DNA of 64,000 nucleotides from Lysobacteraceae bacterium NML93-0399. GTDB lineage: Bacteria > Pseudomonadota > Gammaproteobacteria > Xanthomonadales > Xanthomonadaceae. The translations under genes were made by a program, and so were the position numbers. Below are positions 18,275 through 27,047 of this stretch, in pieces. Under the pieces are notes generated by a model, which worked only from the letters and a program-made list of their open reading frames with translations, was not told the DNA's origin and ran no database searches. Numbering within the stretch: the stretch's first letter is position 1; every line of letters begins with the position of its first letter. The stretch covers positions 1,302,001 to 1,366,000 of the forward strand of contig NTJI01000001.1 of NCBI GenBank assembly GCA_002307375.1. The letters run 5' to 3'.

Positions 18275-19498
18275 ATGCAGACCTATCTCGTCGGCGGCGC
18301 CGTGCGCGACCGCCTGCTGGGCCAGCCGGTCGGCGACCGCGACTGGGTCGTCGTCGGCGAAACCCAGGCCTCGATGGAGGCGGCCGGCTTTCGCGCCATC
18401 GGCCTGGATTTTCCGGTGTTCCTGCATCCGCGCACGCAGGAGGAATACGCACTCGCGCGCACCGAGCGCAAATCCGGGCGCGGCCATCGCGGCTTCGTCG
18501 TCGATGCCGACCCGGGCGTCACGCTGGAAGAAGATCTGGGCCGGCGCGACTTCACGATCAATGCGATCGCGCAGGCGCCCGACGGCACGCTGATCGACCC
18601 CTTCGACGGCGCGGCGGACATCGAAGCGCGCGTGCTGCGACACGTCGGCCCGGCGTTCGCCGAAGACCCGCTGCGCGTGCTGCGCGCCGCGCGATTCATG
18701 GCGCGCTTCGCGCCGCTTGGCTTCACCGTCGCCGACGAGACGATGGCGCTGATGCGCGGCATGGTCGAGGCCGGCGAACTCGCATCGCTGACGCCCGAAC
18801 GCGTGTGGAAGGAACTGTCGCGCGCGCTCGCATCCGTGCGGCCGTCAGCGTTCATGCGCACCCTGCACGACTGCGGCGCGCTGGCCGTGGTGCTGCCCGA
18901 GGTCGACGCGCTCTACGGCGTGCCGCAGCGCGCCGAATTCCATCCCGAAGTCGATACCGGCGTGCACGTCGAACTGGTCGTCGACATGGCCGCGCGCCTG
19001 GCGCCGGGCGATGCGTGCATCGCATTCGCCGCGCTCGCCCATGACCTGGGCAAGGCGCTGACGCCGACGGACAAGCTGCCGCGCCACATCGGTCACGAAC
19101 ATGCCGGCGTCGCGCCGGTCGAAGCACTTTGTGCGCGTCTGAAGGTGCCGGCCGCGTATCGCGAACTGGCCATCGTCGCCTGCCGCGAGCACCTCAACGT
19201 GCACCGCATCGCCGAACTGCGCGACGCGACCCTGCACGACCTCATCGCCCGCAGCGACGGTTTCCGCAAGCCGGCGCGCATCGACCAGCTCGCCCTGGTC
19301 TGCGAATGCGACAAGCGCGGCCGCCTCGGCAGTGCGGAGGATGCCTATCCGCAGGCCGGCATCCTGCGTCGCGCGCATGCCGCGGCGGTGGCGATCAATG
19401 CGCGTGACCTCGCCGCCGAGGGCATCAGCGGGCCGGCGGTCGGCGAGGCGCTGCGCCGTGCGCGGATCGAGGCGATCGCCCGCAGCCGCGTGCCTTGA
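18275..19498 (+). CDS. cca: CCA-adding tRNA nucleotidyltransferase
   Basis: Protein of 407 residues from ATG 18275 ([16 protein letters not shown]); an ATG three codons upstream is also possible. It adds or repairs the 3' CCA of tRNA. The class II nucleotidyltransferase head has GGAVRD, the DxD metal motif in GDRDW, the basic [10 protein letters not shown] motif and ERVWKEL. The C-terminal HD phosphohydrolase domain of the gammaproteobacterial multifunctional enzyme is present ([12 protein letters not shown], then [13 protein letters not shown], then EHLNVHRI). Length fits E. coli Cca (412). It lies 49 bp before the beta-lactamase gene. Confidence 0.95.
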   Translation: MQTYLVGGAVRDRLLGQPVGDRDWVVVGETQASMEAAGFRAIGLDFPVFLHPRTQEEYALARTERKSGRGHRGFVVDADPGVTLEEDLGRRDFTINAIAQAPDGTLIDPFDGAADIEARVLRHVGPAFAEDPLRVLRAARFMARFAPLGFTVADETMALMRGMVEAGELASLTPERVWKELSRALASVRPSAFMRTLHDCGALAVVLPEVDALYGVPQRAEFHPEVDTGVHVELVVDMAARLAPGDACIAFAALAHDLGKALTPTDKLPRHIGHEHAGVAPVEALCARLKVPAAYRELAIVACREHLNVHRIAELRDATLHDLIARSDGFRKPARIDQLALVCECDKRGRLGSAEDAYPQAGILRRAHAAAVAINARDLAAEGISGPAVGEALRRARIEAIARSRVP

Positions 19499-19547
19499 CC
19501 CGCCCGGCGCGGCGTAAGCTGCGCGGCTGAGTTCCGGAGAGACCGCG

Positions 19548-20420
19548 ATGCCCACACGCCGCCAATTGCTCGCCGCTTCCGGCGGACTGATCCTCGCATC
19601 CGCCCTGTCGCCGCTTCTGGCCGAAGAGACTGTGGCGCCTTCGGACGACGTGTTCGCTGCGCTGGAACGCGCCGCAGGCGGCCGCCTGGGCGTGGCCCTG
19701 CTCGACACCGGCACCGGTCGGCGCGTGGGCTGGCGCGACGAGGCCCGGTTTCCGATGTGCAGTTCGTTCAAATGGCTGCTGGCGGCCGCCGTGCTGCATG
19801 CGGTGGACCGCGGCGCGATCGGCCTGCGTCAAGCCGTCGCGGTGCATGCCGACGACATCATCGCGCACTCGCCCTACGTCCAGACACGCGTGGACGGGGG
19901 CACGGCGACCGTCAGCGACCTGTGCCGGGCCACGGTGATCGAGAGCGACAATGCCGCGGCGAACCTGTTGCTGCCGCTGATCGGTGGCCCTGCGGGGCTG
20001 ACCGCCTTCCTGCGCGGCAATGGAGATCCGGTCACGCGACTCGATCGCAACGAGCCCACGCTCAACGAAGCGGCCGCCGGCGATCCGCGCGACACCACGT
20101 CACCGCGCGCCATGGTCGACGACCTGCACCGCCTGCTGCTGGGCGACAGCCTGCGTGCACCGTCACGCGCGATGCTCACCGCCTGGCTGGTCGACAACCG
20201 CACCGGCGATGCACGCATCCGCGCAGGTGTGCCAGCAGGCTGGATCGTCGGCGACAAGACCGGCACCTGCGGCGCAGGCACCGCGGCCGACGTGGCGGTG
20301 CTGTACCCGCCCGACCGCGCGCCGCTGCTGCTGGCGGTCTACGTCCACGGCGCGTCGATTTCCGGCCCCGCGATGGACGCCCTGCACGCCGATGTCGCCC
20401 GCGCGGTGCTGGCGCGCTGA
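19548..20420 (+). CDS. Class A beta-lactamase, L2-like, with Cys69 and Cys238
   Basis: Protein of 290 residues. A Tat-type leader (TRRQLLAASG, then hydrophobic) exports it folded to the periplasm. All catalytic elements are present: S72-SF-K75 (Ambler S70/K73), S133-D-N135 (SDN130), E169-PTL-N173 (E166/N170) and K237-TGT (KTG234). C71 directly precedes the nucleophile and C241 follows KTGT; these match the Cys69-Cys238 disulfide of class A carbapenemases such as KPC, NMC-A and SME. The rest resembles Stenotrophomonas L2 (RLGVALLDTGTGRR, FPMCSSFK), which has Cys69 but, as I recall, not Cys238. GGAGAG lies upstream of the ATG. No ampR regulator is adjacent, so expression may be constitutive. 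The hydrolysis spectrum cannot be read from sequence. Confidence 0.93.
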   Translation: MPTRRQLLAASGGLILASALSPLLAEETVAPSDDVFAALERAAGGRLGVALLDTGTGRRVGWRDEARFPMCSSFKWLLAAAVLHAVDRGAIGLRQAVAVHADDIIAHSPYVQTRVDGGTATVSDLCRATVIESDNAAANLLLPLIGGPAGLTAFLRGNGDPVTRLDRNEPTLNEAAAGDPRDTTSPRAMVDDLHRLLLGDSLRAPSRAMLTAWLVDNRTGDARIRAGVPAGWIVGDKTGTCGAGTAADVAVLYPPDRAPLLLAVYVHGASISGPAMDALHADVARAVLAR

Positions 20421-20450
20421 CTGCCTGCGCGGCCTGCGCCGCGCCCCGTG

Positions 20451-21287
20451 TCAGCGGGATGCGGCCAGACGCTGCTGCAGCGCCATCGCCGCGGCAGGAT
20501 TACGCGCCTTCGCAGCCGAAATGAAGAACACGAAGGTGTCGCGCGGCTTCGTCGGCGCGGCATCGCGTGCGCCGACGTAGGGCAGATCGGCGGGCGCCTG
20601 CCCGTGCGCCCATTGCAGCGCGCGTTCGGCCCAGGCATCGAGCTGCAGGCCGGGATAGCCCAGTGACTGGTCTTCGCGGCTCGACATCAGGCGCGCGTAG
20701 ATCAAGTCGCCGGTGATGTCGGCGAACGAGGGGTAGTCGTCCGAATCGGTGAACACCGACGCGACGCCGCGGGCGCGCGCCAGACGCAGCCAGGCTTCGC
20801 TGCGGAACGAGGGATGGCGCACTTCGACCGCGTGCCGCAGGGGCATGCCGTCGAGTGTATCGGGCAGCAGATCCAGAAAAGCTTCAACGTCGTCGCCGTC
20901 GAAGCGCCGCTGCGGCGCGAACTGCCACAGCAACGGACCGAGCCGGTTGCCGAGCTCGGCGATGCCGCCCTCGACGAAGCCGGCGATCTGCTTCGCCGTG
21001 CCGGCCAGTGCGCGCGCGCCGACGATGTGGCGCGGCGCCTTGAGCGAGAACACGAAGCCGTCCGGCGTTTCATCGGCCCACTTGGCGTAGGTCGCCGGCT
21101 TCTGCGCGCCGTAGAAGGTGCCGTTGATCTCGATCGCGGTCAGGTGCCGGCTGGCGTATTCGAGCTCGCGCTTCTGCACCAGACCCCTGGGATAGAAGTT
21201 GTCGCGCCAGGGCGCGAACGTCCAGCCGCCGATGCCGGTGCGGATGCCGTGTACCGGCTGCGGCGCCGATTCGAACAGGTCGCTCAC
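20451..21287 (-). CDS. DUF72 domain-containing protein
   Basis: Protein of 278 residues of the YecE/DUF72 family: GIGGWTFAPWRDNFYP at the start, YASRHLTAIEINGTFYG, FSLKAPRHIVGARAL and AVEVRHPSFRSE. The fold is a TIM barrel of unknown biochemical function. Its ATG region overlaps by four bases (ATGA) with the stop of the upstream kinase gene, so the two are translationally coupled. It converges on the beta-lactamase gene, with a 30-bp gap. Confidence 0.88.
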   Translation of the reverse strand: MSDLFESAPQPVHGIRTGIGGWTFAPWRDNFYPRGLVQKRELEYASRHLTAIEINGTFYGAQKPATYAKWADETPDGFVFSLKAPRHIVGARALAGTAKQIAGFVEGGIAELGNRLGPLLWQFAPQRRFDGDDVEAFLDLLPDTLDGMPLRHAVEVRHPSFRSEAWLRLARARGVASVFTDSDDYPSFADITGDLIYARLMSSREDQSLGYPGLQLDAWAERALQWAHGQAPADLPYVGARDAAPTKPRDTFVFFISAAKARNPAAAMALQQRLAASR

Positions 21288-22315
21288 GAGACCGTTTCCA
21301 GAGCGGGGCGCACGTGGCGGTCGAGCAGGCGCGCCAATGGCGCGAGTGCGGCGTGCGGCGGCAGTGCGGCAGCGAGATAGGCGACAAAGCGCGGCGCGTC
21401 GGCGAGGTATTTCGGCTTGCCGTCGCGGTGATGCAGGCGCGCGAAGATGCCCAGCACCTTGAGATGGCGCTGCACGCCGGTCAGGGCGGCGTCGTGCTGG
21501 AACTGCGGACGCGACGGCACCGGCACGCCGGCGCCCTGCGCCTTGGCGTGGTAGCGGTCGAGCCAGATCGCCAGCTGCGACGGCGGCCAGCTGTGGAAGG
21601 CGTCGCGCAGCAGGCAGGCCACGTCGTAGGCGACCGGGCCGCGCACCGCGTCCTGGAAATCGAGCACTGCCACGCCACCGACGACCGGCATCAGGTTGCG
21701 CAGCATGTAGTCGCGATGCACCAGCACCTGCGGCTGCGCCAGCATCGACTCGATCAGATGCGCCTGCACCGCTTCCCAGCCCGCGCGCTCGTCAACGCTG
21801 AGCGTCACGCCGAGGTGGCGGCCGAGGAACCAGTCCTCGAACAGCGCCAGTTCGCGGCGCAGCATTGCCGCATCGAATGCGGGCAGATCGAGCGGCGGCG
21901 CGATCGCCTGCAGGCGCAGCAACTGGTCGATTGCAGCGTCGATCAGCTCTTCGGCATCGAGCCGTGCCAGCGCCTGCAGGCAGGTCTCGCCGCCGAGGTC
22001 CTCGAGCAGCAGAAAACCCGCCTCGACATCCCGCGCCAGCACCTGCGGCACGCGCACGCCGCCGGCCTCGAGCAGATCACGGATACGCAGCCACGGCCGC
22101 ACGTCCTCGAGCGCGGGTGGTGAGTCCATGACGATCCGTGTGCCGCCGCCGGTGGCCGCGCGCCAGTAACTGCGGAAGCCGGCGTCCATCGAGGCGCGTT
22201 CGAGCTGCAGCGCAGCGTCACCGCTGGCGGCGCGCGCCCAGGCCAGGCGCGCCTGCGCGCGGTCGGCTGCATCGCCGTGGGACATGGAATCGAGGGAGGG
22301 GGACACGGTGGACAT
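21284..22315 (-). CDS. amgK: Aminoglycoside-phosphotransferase-fold kinase, AmgK-like
   Basis: Protein of 343 residues (a second Met ten codons in is also possible). The kinase fold shows ASMDAGFRSYWRA, IVMDSPPALEDV, GFLLLEDLGGET, catalytic VHRDYMLRN and metal-binding VLDFQDA. These match AmgK, the anomeric kinase for N-acetylmuramate/N-acetylglucosamine in the MurNAc recycling route that bypasses UDP-MurNAc de novo synthesis and underlies intrinsic fosfomycin resistance. The usual partner murU (nucleotidyltransferase) is not next to it here, so the assignment rests on motif resemblance only. Translationally coupled to the DUF72 gene. Confidence 0.7.
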   Translation of the reverse strand: MSTVSPSLDSMSHGDAADRAQARLAWARAASGDAALQLERASMDAGFRSYWRAATGGGTRIVMDSPPALEDVRPWLRIRDLLEAGGVRVPQVLARDVEAGFLLLEDLGGETCLQALARLDAEELIDAAIDQLLRLQAIAPPLDLPAFDAAMLRRELALFEDWFLGRHLGVTLSVDERAGWEAVQAHLIESMLAQPQVLVHRDYMLRNLMPVVGGVAVLDFQDAVRGPVAYDVACLLRDAFHSWPPSQLAIWLDRYHAKAQGAGVPVPSRPQFQHDAALTGVQRHLKVLGIFARLHHRDGKPKYLADAPRFVAYLAAALPPHAALAPLARLLDRHVRPALETVS

Positions 22316-22379
22316 GCTGCGGCCGGAAAGACGGGACCGCCGGATTATCCGGCAATCCGACCGCCATGCCCGTGCACGT

Positions 22380-22784
22380 TCAGCGCCGCGAAATGGCAGC
22401 CTCGAGGTGCAGCAGCACGTCGCGGGCGGGCGTGAGCCGCGTGGCCAGACCCGCGATCACGCCCAGCGTGTTCGCCAGTGCATCGGCCGGGTCCTGCATG
22501 CGCGTTTCGGTCAGCGCGCCTTGCGCGTATTCGAGCCCGATGCCGAGCAGCACCAGGCCGATGCCGGCGCCCAGCAGCGCGGGCCAACGCGCGTAGAGCT
22601 GCACCGCCGCGGCGGCCAGGGCGAAGTAGGCGAGGAAGTGGCCGATCTTGTCGCTGCCGTCCACGTCCGGCATCGGCACCGAAGGCGCCAGCGACAGCAC
22701 CACGACGATCGCGATCGCCACGATCCACAGCCCGCCCCAGAGCCGCGGATGCCGCAGCGGCTTGAACGAACGGCCGAAGCGCAC
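22380..22784 (-). CDS. VanZ-like family membrane protein
   Basis: Protein of 134 residues starting at GTG 22784 (8 bp after the methyltransferase stop); a TTG at 22796 overlapping that stop is an alternative. Four hydrophobic stretches are visible, with the VanZ-type motif DKIGHFLAYFALA and GLEYAQGALTETRMQDPADALANTLG. Function is unknown in Gram-negatives; VanZ itself gives low-level teicoplanin resistance. Co-transcribed with the MidA-like gene. Confidence 0.85.
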   Translation of the reverse strand: MRFGRSFKPLRHPRLWGGLWIVAIAIVVVLSLAPSVPMPDVDGSDKIGHFLAYFALAAAAVQLYARWPALLGAGIGLVLLGIGLEYAQGALTETRMQDPADALANTLGVIAGLATRLTPARDVLLHLEAAISRR

Positions 22785-22792
22785 GCCGCGAT

Positions 22793-23977
22793 TCAAAGCC
22801 GATGGCTCATGTCGCCGATCAGGAAGGCGTGGTCGAAGTCGACGCCCTTCGCGAAACCGATGGCCTGGAAGGCCTCGCCCATGTCGCCCGGCAGCGTGAG
22901 CCGCTTGGCCTGCTGGCGCAGGGCGTAGCGCGCCGCCTCGTCCGGGGCGTCCGCCTCGTGCGCGGCGAGACGCTGCTCGAGCCGGTTGCCGAGCAGCAGC
23001 GAGGTCTGGTTGCAGTAGCCGGAGAACTCGAAGCCGGCATTGGTCCCGGCCTCGGCCAGCGCGGTGAAGTCCACCGACGCCGTCAGGTCCTGCAGGCCCG
23101 GGAGCGCGAACACGTCGCCGCTGACCTGGTGACGATGGAAGGCGCGCAGCGTGCCGGCCTCGCGATCGTCGCGGTAGTACTCGCGGCGCGCATAGCCGTA
23201 GTCGACGAACAGCATCGCCCCACGGGTGAGACCCCCGGCCACCGCCTGCACCCAGTACGGCAACTGCGGCAGCAGCTCGGAGCGGTAACCTTCCAGCAGG
23301 GGTGCGCCGCGCTGGCGTTCGACGTGCCGCACCGCCGCCGACAGCAGCGCATCGGCCGGATGCAAGGTGCGTGCGAAACCATCGCCGTCGCGGGTCACGT
23401 ACTCCTCGAACACCTCGCCCTCGCCGATCGCGAAGCGCGGCGTGGGCAGCGCATCGACGACCTCGTTGGCGAACAGCACGCCCTGCCAGTCGTCCGGCAT
23501 CGGTCCGTCGACCCACGCCACGCGCGCGAACAGTTCGGCCGACAGGCGCTGCTGCAGATGCGTGCGCTGGCGCTCGCGCAGGTCGGCGCTGGGTTCGAGA
23601 ATCGCGTAGCGCGCCGGCGTCGCATCGAGCGCGGCCAGATGCGACAGCGCATCGCCGGCGAACGCACCGCTGCCGCCGCCGATCTCGAAAAACTGCGCCG
23701 ACGCACCGATCTCGCGCAGTACCGGCGCCACCGCCTCGGCCACGCACTCGGCGAACAACGCCCCGAGCTCGGGGGCGGTAACGAAATCGCCGGCCGCCCC
23801 GAACTTCGTCGCACCCGCGCTGTAATAGCCCAGGCCCGGCGCGTACAGCGCCAGCTCCATGAACTTCCAGAACGGAATCGCCCCGCCCGCCGCGTCGATC
23901 TGCGCATGGATCAGCGCGCGCAGCTGGGCACTGTGGGCGAGGGCGTCGGCCTCGATGGCACGGGTATCTGTAGACAT
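22793..23977 (-). CDS. Class I SAM-dependent methyltransferase, MidA/NDUFAF7 type
   Basis: Protein of 394 residues from ATG 23977 (MSTDTRAIEADAL); the 31 codons upstream look non-coding. It belongs to the family of NDUFAF7/MidA protein-arginine methyltransferases (PF02636): GAIPFWKFMELALYAPGLGYY near the N-terminus, GDFVTAPELGALFAECVA, SAM motif FFEIGGGSGAFA and LFANEVVDALP. In mitochondria the homologue methylates a complex I subunit; the bacterial target is unknown. It is first of a two-gene unit with the VanZ protein. Confidence 0.9.
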   Translation of the reverse strand: MSTDTRAIEADALAHSAQLRALIHAQIDAAGGAIPFWKFMELALYAPGLGYYSAGATKFGAAGDFVTAPELGALFAECVAEAVAPVLREIGASAQFFEIGGGSGAFAGDALSHLAALDATPARYAILEPSADLRERQRTHLQQRLSAELFARVAWVDGPMPDDWQGVLFANEVVDALPTPRFAIGEGEVFEEYVTRDGDGFARTLHPADALLSAAVRHVERQRGAPLLEGYRSELLPQLPYWVQAVAGGLTRGAMLFVDYGYARREYYRDDREAGTLRAFHRHQVSGDVFALPGLQDLTASVDFTALAEAGTNAGFEFSGYCNQTSLLLGNRLEQRLAAHEADAPDEAARYALRQQAKRLTLPGDMGEAFQAIGFAKGVDFDHAFLIGDMSHRL

Positions 23978-24131
23978 GACGGCGGCGGCAGAAAGGAGAC
24001 TGGCGCGCACGATACAGCAGCGGTTGCGCACGCCCGTGTCGCGACACGGATCTGCAGTGCAGGCGCTCACCGACGGGAGCGACGCGCTGCCGATGTCTTC
24101 GACATATGGCCGGGCGGCCCATCGGGCAGCG

Positions 24132-24545
24132 CTAGAGGCGCTCCTTCAACTCCACGATGTTGCCTTCCGGATCGGCGAAACGCAGCGAATCGCCGTCGCC
24201 CTGCGCACCGTAATTGGACGCCGGCGGGCCCTCCGGCGTGACGCCGTGTGCGGCGAGATGAGCGACGAGCGCAGCCGCCTCGAAGGGCGCGATGCGCAGG
24301 CAGATGTGGTCGACGTTGCGCGCACCGGCATCCGGTGCCCCGCCACCCTGCAGACCGAGCCGGCCGCTCGCTTGTACCAGATCGATCATCGATGCCCCGG
24401 CGCGAAGATGGACCATGCCGAGGTCGTCGCGTCGACGTGCGACGCTGCAGCCGACGACCTCGATGTAGAAGGCAACCGCGCGCTCGAGGTCACGGACGCG
24501 CAGCACGACGTGGTCGATCGCATCGATGCTGAAGGGCGTGGTCAT
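24132..24545 (-). CDS. VOC family protein (glyoxalase/bleomycin resistance fold)
   Basis: Protein of 137 residues from ATG 24545 (MTTPFSIDAIDHVVLRV). It has the paired beta-alpha-beta-beta-beta modules of the vicinal oxygen chelate fold: IDHVVLRVRDLERAVAFYIEV, then NVDHICLRI, and the terminal FADPEGNIVELKE. Metal-ligand positions (His in DHV, Glu in IVELKE) are kept. The family includes lyases, dioxygenases and drug-binding proteins; the function here is undetermined. Confidence 0.85.
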   Translation of the reverse strand: MTTPFSIDAIDHVVLRVRDLERAVAFYIEVVGCSVARRRDDLGMVHLRAGASMIDLVQASGRLGLQGGGAPDAGARNVDHICLRIAPFEAAALVAHLAAHGVTPEGPPASNYGAQGDGDSLRFADPEGNIVELKERL

Positions 24546-24644
24546 CGCGTGTCTCCCCGGGGTCCCGGGCACCGGCGGGACGATGGCGCGAGCATAGCGT
24601 CGCTAGCGTAAGGTGACAGCCCGTCGTCACCTGAGCGCATCGGC

Positions 24645-25376
24645 ATGTCATCGAACGCCCCCGTCGTCCTCGTCACCGGCGCCGCCCGCCGCATCGGCGC
24701 GGCCATCGCGCGGCGTCTGCATGCCGACGGATATGCGCTCGCGCTGCACTGCCATCGCTCGCGGGACGCCGCCGATGCGCTCGCCGCCGAACTCGACGCG
24801 TCGCGCGCGGGCTGCTCCTGTGTACTGCAGGCCGATCTGGCCGATGCGTCCGCCGTGCCGCTGCTGGTCGCCGACACCGTGGCCCATTTCGGCCGTCTCG
24901 ATGGCCTGGTCAACAATGCCGCCGCGTTCGCGCCGACCGCACTGGCGGCTACCGATGCGACGACCTTCGATGCACTGATGGCGACGAACGCGCGCGCGCC
25001 GTTTCTGCTCGCGCAGGCGGCCGCGCCGCATCTGCGCAGCGTCCGCGGGGCGATCGTCAACATCGGCGATCTGTACGCCGAACGCCCGCGCGCCGACCTC
25101 GTCGCCTACGCGGCGTCGAAGGCTGCGTTGCTCGGGCTGACGCGCGGCCTGGCGGTGGCGCTTGCGCCCGAGATCCGGGTCAACGCGGTGTCCCCCGGCG
25201 CGATCCTGTGGCCCGAGGACGGTGCCGACCCGGCCGTGCAGGCGGGCATTCTGGACGCCACGCCGTTGGCGCGGCTCGGCAGTGCGGAGGAGATCGCCGA
25301 CGCCGTCGCGTGGCTGCTGCGCGGCGGCTTCACCACCGGCGAAGTGCTGCGGCTCGACGGCGGACGCCATCTGTAG
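24645..25376 (+). CDS. SDR family oxidoreductase, probable pteridine reductase
   Basis: Protein of 243 residues with Rossmann motif VTGAARRIGAAIARRL, NNAA (LVNNAAAFAP), catalytic Tyr-Lys in VAYAASKAALLGLTRG, and FTTGEVLRLDGG at the C-terminus. TGAARRIG followed by HCHRS is typical of pteridine reductases (PTR1/FolM group) that reduce dihydrofolate or dihydromonapterin with NADPH. FolK and FolB genes lie within 3.5 kb, which supports a pterin role. Other SDR substrates remain possible. Confidence 0.8.
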   Translation: MSSNAPVVLVTGAARRIGAAIARRLHADGYALALHCHRSRDAADALAAELDASRAGCSCVLQADLADASAVPLLVADTVAHFGRLDGLVNNAAAFAPTALAATDATTFDALMATNARAPFLLAQAAAPHLRSVRGAIVNIGDLYAERPRADLVAYAASKAALLGLTRGLAVALAPEIRVNAVSPGAILWPEDGADPAVQAGILDATPLARLGSAEEIADAVAWLLRGGFTTGEVLRLDGGRHL

Positions 25377-25446
25377 GTACGGGTTCGAGTAGGCAGCGAG
25401 CGTTGCCGGGCGCGCCTGCACGCATCGCGACTACGCTCGAACGCCC

Positions 25447-25517
25447 CTGTAGGAGCGCGCTTGCGCGCGATGGCAGTTCGCTGGAACCCCTGCTCGCGCG
25501 CAAGCGCGCTCCTACAC
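25447..25517. repeat. REP-like inverted repeat, copy 4
   Basis: The arms CTGTAGGAGCGCGCTTGCGC and CGCGCAAGCGCGCTCCTACA are inverted around a GATGGCAGTTCGCTGGAACCCCTG-like spacer that differs from other copies. It lies between the convergent SDR and DUF6159 genes, a position suited to a bidirectional terminator (inference). Confidence 0.85.
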
Positions 25518-25543
25518 GCAGGCGGACGGGCTGGCCCCGCGAA

Positions 25544-26377
25544 CTAGCGCTTCGCTTCGAACGCGTGTGCCAGCTGCGTGCCGCTGAAACCGGCCGGCAC
25601 CTCGTGCGAGATCGCATAGCGGTACAGCGCTGCCGAGTAGATGCCGGTCAACGCCGCCTGGTAGACCGCCAGCAGCATCAGGCCGAGCACACACAGCACG
25701 CCGACCGCGATTCCCAGTGCCGGCGCCGTCATCCAGGCCAGGTAGGTCAGACCGATGCCGATCACCGCCGCCAGCGTGGTCAGCAGGCCGAACGCGGCGC
25801 CGATGCCGACATTGCCGATCGCGTTCTCGCCCCAGGTGCGCTTGAGCAGGCTCACGCTCTGCTTGAGCGCGTCGATCGGCCCGACGTCACGGCTGATCAG
25901 CACCGGCACGACGAGAAAAGTCGCCAGCGTCCACGCCGCGCCCAGAGCACTGCCGAACAGGCGCACCAGGAAGTTGTTGTCCTTGTGCTTGAGCGACTGC
26001 AGCAGCACGCCGACGGTCGCGGCGATCGCGGCATATCCGAGGATCGCCGGCAACCGGCGTTTCGCCGCGGCCAGACCGTCGGACAGCGTCGGATTGCCGC
26101 CGTCGAGGCGGATCATCGCCGCGCCCACCAGCGCGGCGTTGAAGAAGACGATCACCGCGTACTGGCAGAAATAGAAGACGAACGCGATCAGCAGGCCGGC
26201 CAGTCCGATGCTGTGCTCGAAGATGCGCATCGCAAACAGCGGCAACGCGAACGTGGCCAGCACGGCCACTGTCGCCAGACCCGAGAGCACCGGGAACAGC
26301 ATCAGCGCCTTGTCCGCGCGCAGCACCGCCGCACTCGCCTTCACCAGCCCCCAGCTTCGTGACAGTTGCTCGAACAT
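25544..26377 (-). CDS. DUF6159 family integral membrane protein
   Basis: Protein of 277 residues with about six transmembrane segments. It starts MFEQLSRSWGLVKASAAVLR and has a central soluble-looking stretch KRRLPAILGYA and SLKHKDNNFLVRLFG, features of the DUF6159 family of unknown function. The frame ends with a cytoplasmic tail GTQLAHAFEAKR. A single gene with no informative partner. Confidence 0.8.
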   Translation of the reverse strand: MFEQLSRSWGLVKASAAVLRADKALMLFPVLSGLATVAVLATFALPLFAMRIFEHSIGLAGLLIAFVFYFCQYAVIVFFNAALVGAAMIRLDGGNPTLSDGLAAAKRRLPAILGYAAIAATVGVLLQSLKHKDNNFLVRLFGSALGAAWTLATFLVVPVLISRDVGPIDALKQSVSLLKRTWGENAIGNVGIGAAFGLLTTLAAVIGIGLTYLAWMTAPALGIAVGVLCVLGLMLLAVYQAALTGIYSAALYRYAISHEVPAGFSGTQLAHAFEAKR

Positions 26378-26501
26378 GGCATCGACTCCCCGTGGTGGAC
26401 CGCATTCTCCCGTCGTCCCGGCGCCGGCCGCAATCGACGGAAGTCACTGCCAGGACGTGGGAGATCGCCCGATGTGACGCGTGGAGACTGTGCGCAAGTG
26501 C

Positions 26502-26990
26502 TCAGGGCGTCAGCGCCATCCGTTCGAACGCGACGTGCCGGTCTGGGTGCGCCGCCCACAGGTCGGCCAGCGTCGCGCCCGCCACCGGATGCACCCAGTC
26601 GGGCGCGATTTCCGCCGCCGGCCGCAGCACGAAGGCGTGGCGCAGTTCGTCGCGCGGAATGCGCAGATGCTTCGCGCCGTCGAGTACCGCGTCGTCAAAC
26701 AGCACGATGTCGATGTCGAGCGTACGGTCGCTGTAGCGCGGGCCGCTGCGATCACGCCCGTGCGCGTCCTCGAGCGCGTGCAGCCAGTCGTTCAGCGCCT
26801 CTGCCGACAGCCCGGTGCGCAGCGTGGCTGCGGCATTGAGAAAGTCCGGACCGGTGTAGCCCACCGCCGGAAAGCGGTAGACCGACGACATCACCACATC
26901 GTCGAAACGCGCGTGCAATGCGGCGATCGCGCTGCGCAGATGGGTCTCGGGCTCGACGTTGCTGCCGAGGCTGAGCAGGGCGAGGGACAT
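26502..26990 (-). CDS. folK: 2-amino-4-hydroxy-6-hydroxymethyldihydropteridine diphosphokinase
   Basis: Protein of 162 residues from ATG 26990 (MSLALLSLGSN), the family-typical start; the frame is open eight codons upstream. It transfers pyrophosphate from ATP to hydroxymethyl-dihydropterin in folate synthesis. Motifs: ALLSLGSNVEPE, VMSSVYRFPAVGYTGPDFLN, then the HPPK signature RSGPRYSDRTLDIDIVLFDD and the pterin-binding C-terminal RHAFVLRPAAEIAP. FolB lies 1.4 kb away in the same direction. Confidence 0.93.
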   Translation of the reverse strand: MSLALLSLGSNVEPETHLRSAIAALHARFDDVVMSSVYRFPAVGYTGPDFLNAAATLRTGLSAEALNDWLHALEDAHGRDRSGPRYSDRTLDIDIVLFDDAVLDGAKHLRIPRDELRHAFVLRPAAEIAPDWVHPVAGATLADLWAAHPDRHVAFERMALTP

Positions 26991-27047
26991 GGCGCACTCC
27001 GGTGGGGACGCCATGATCGCCGATCGCCCCCACGCCCGGCGAGGCCT

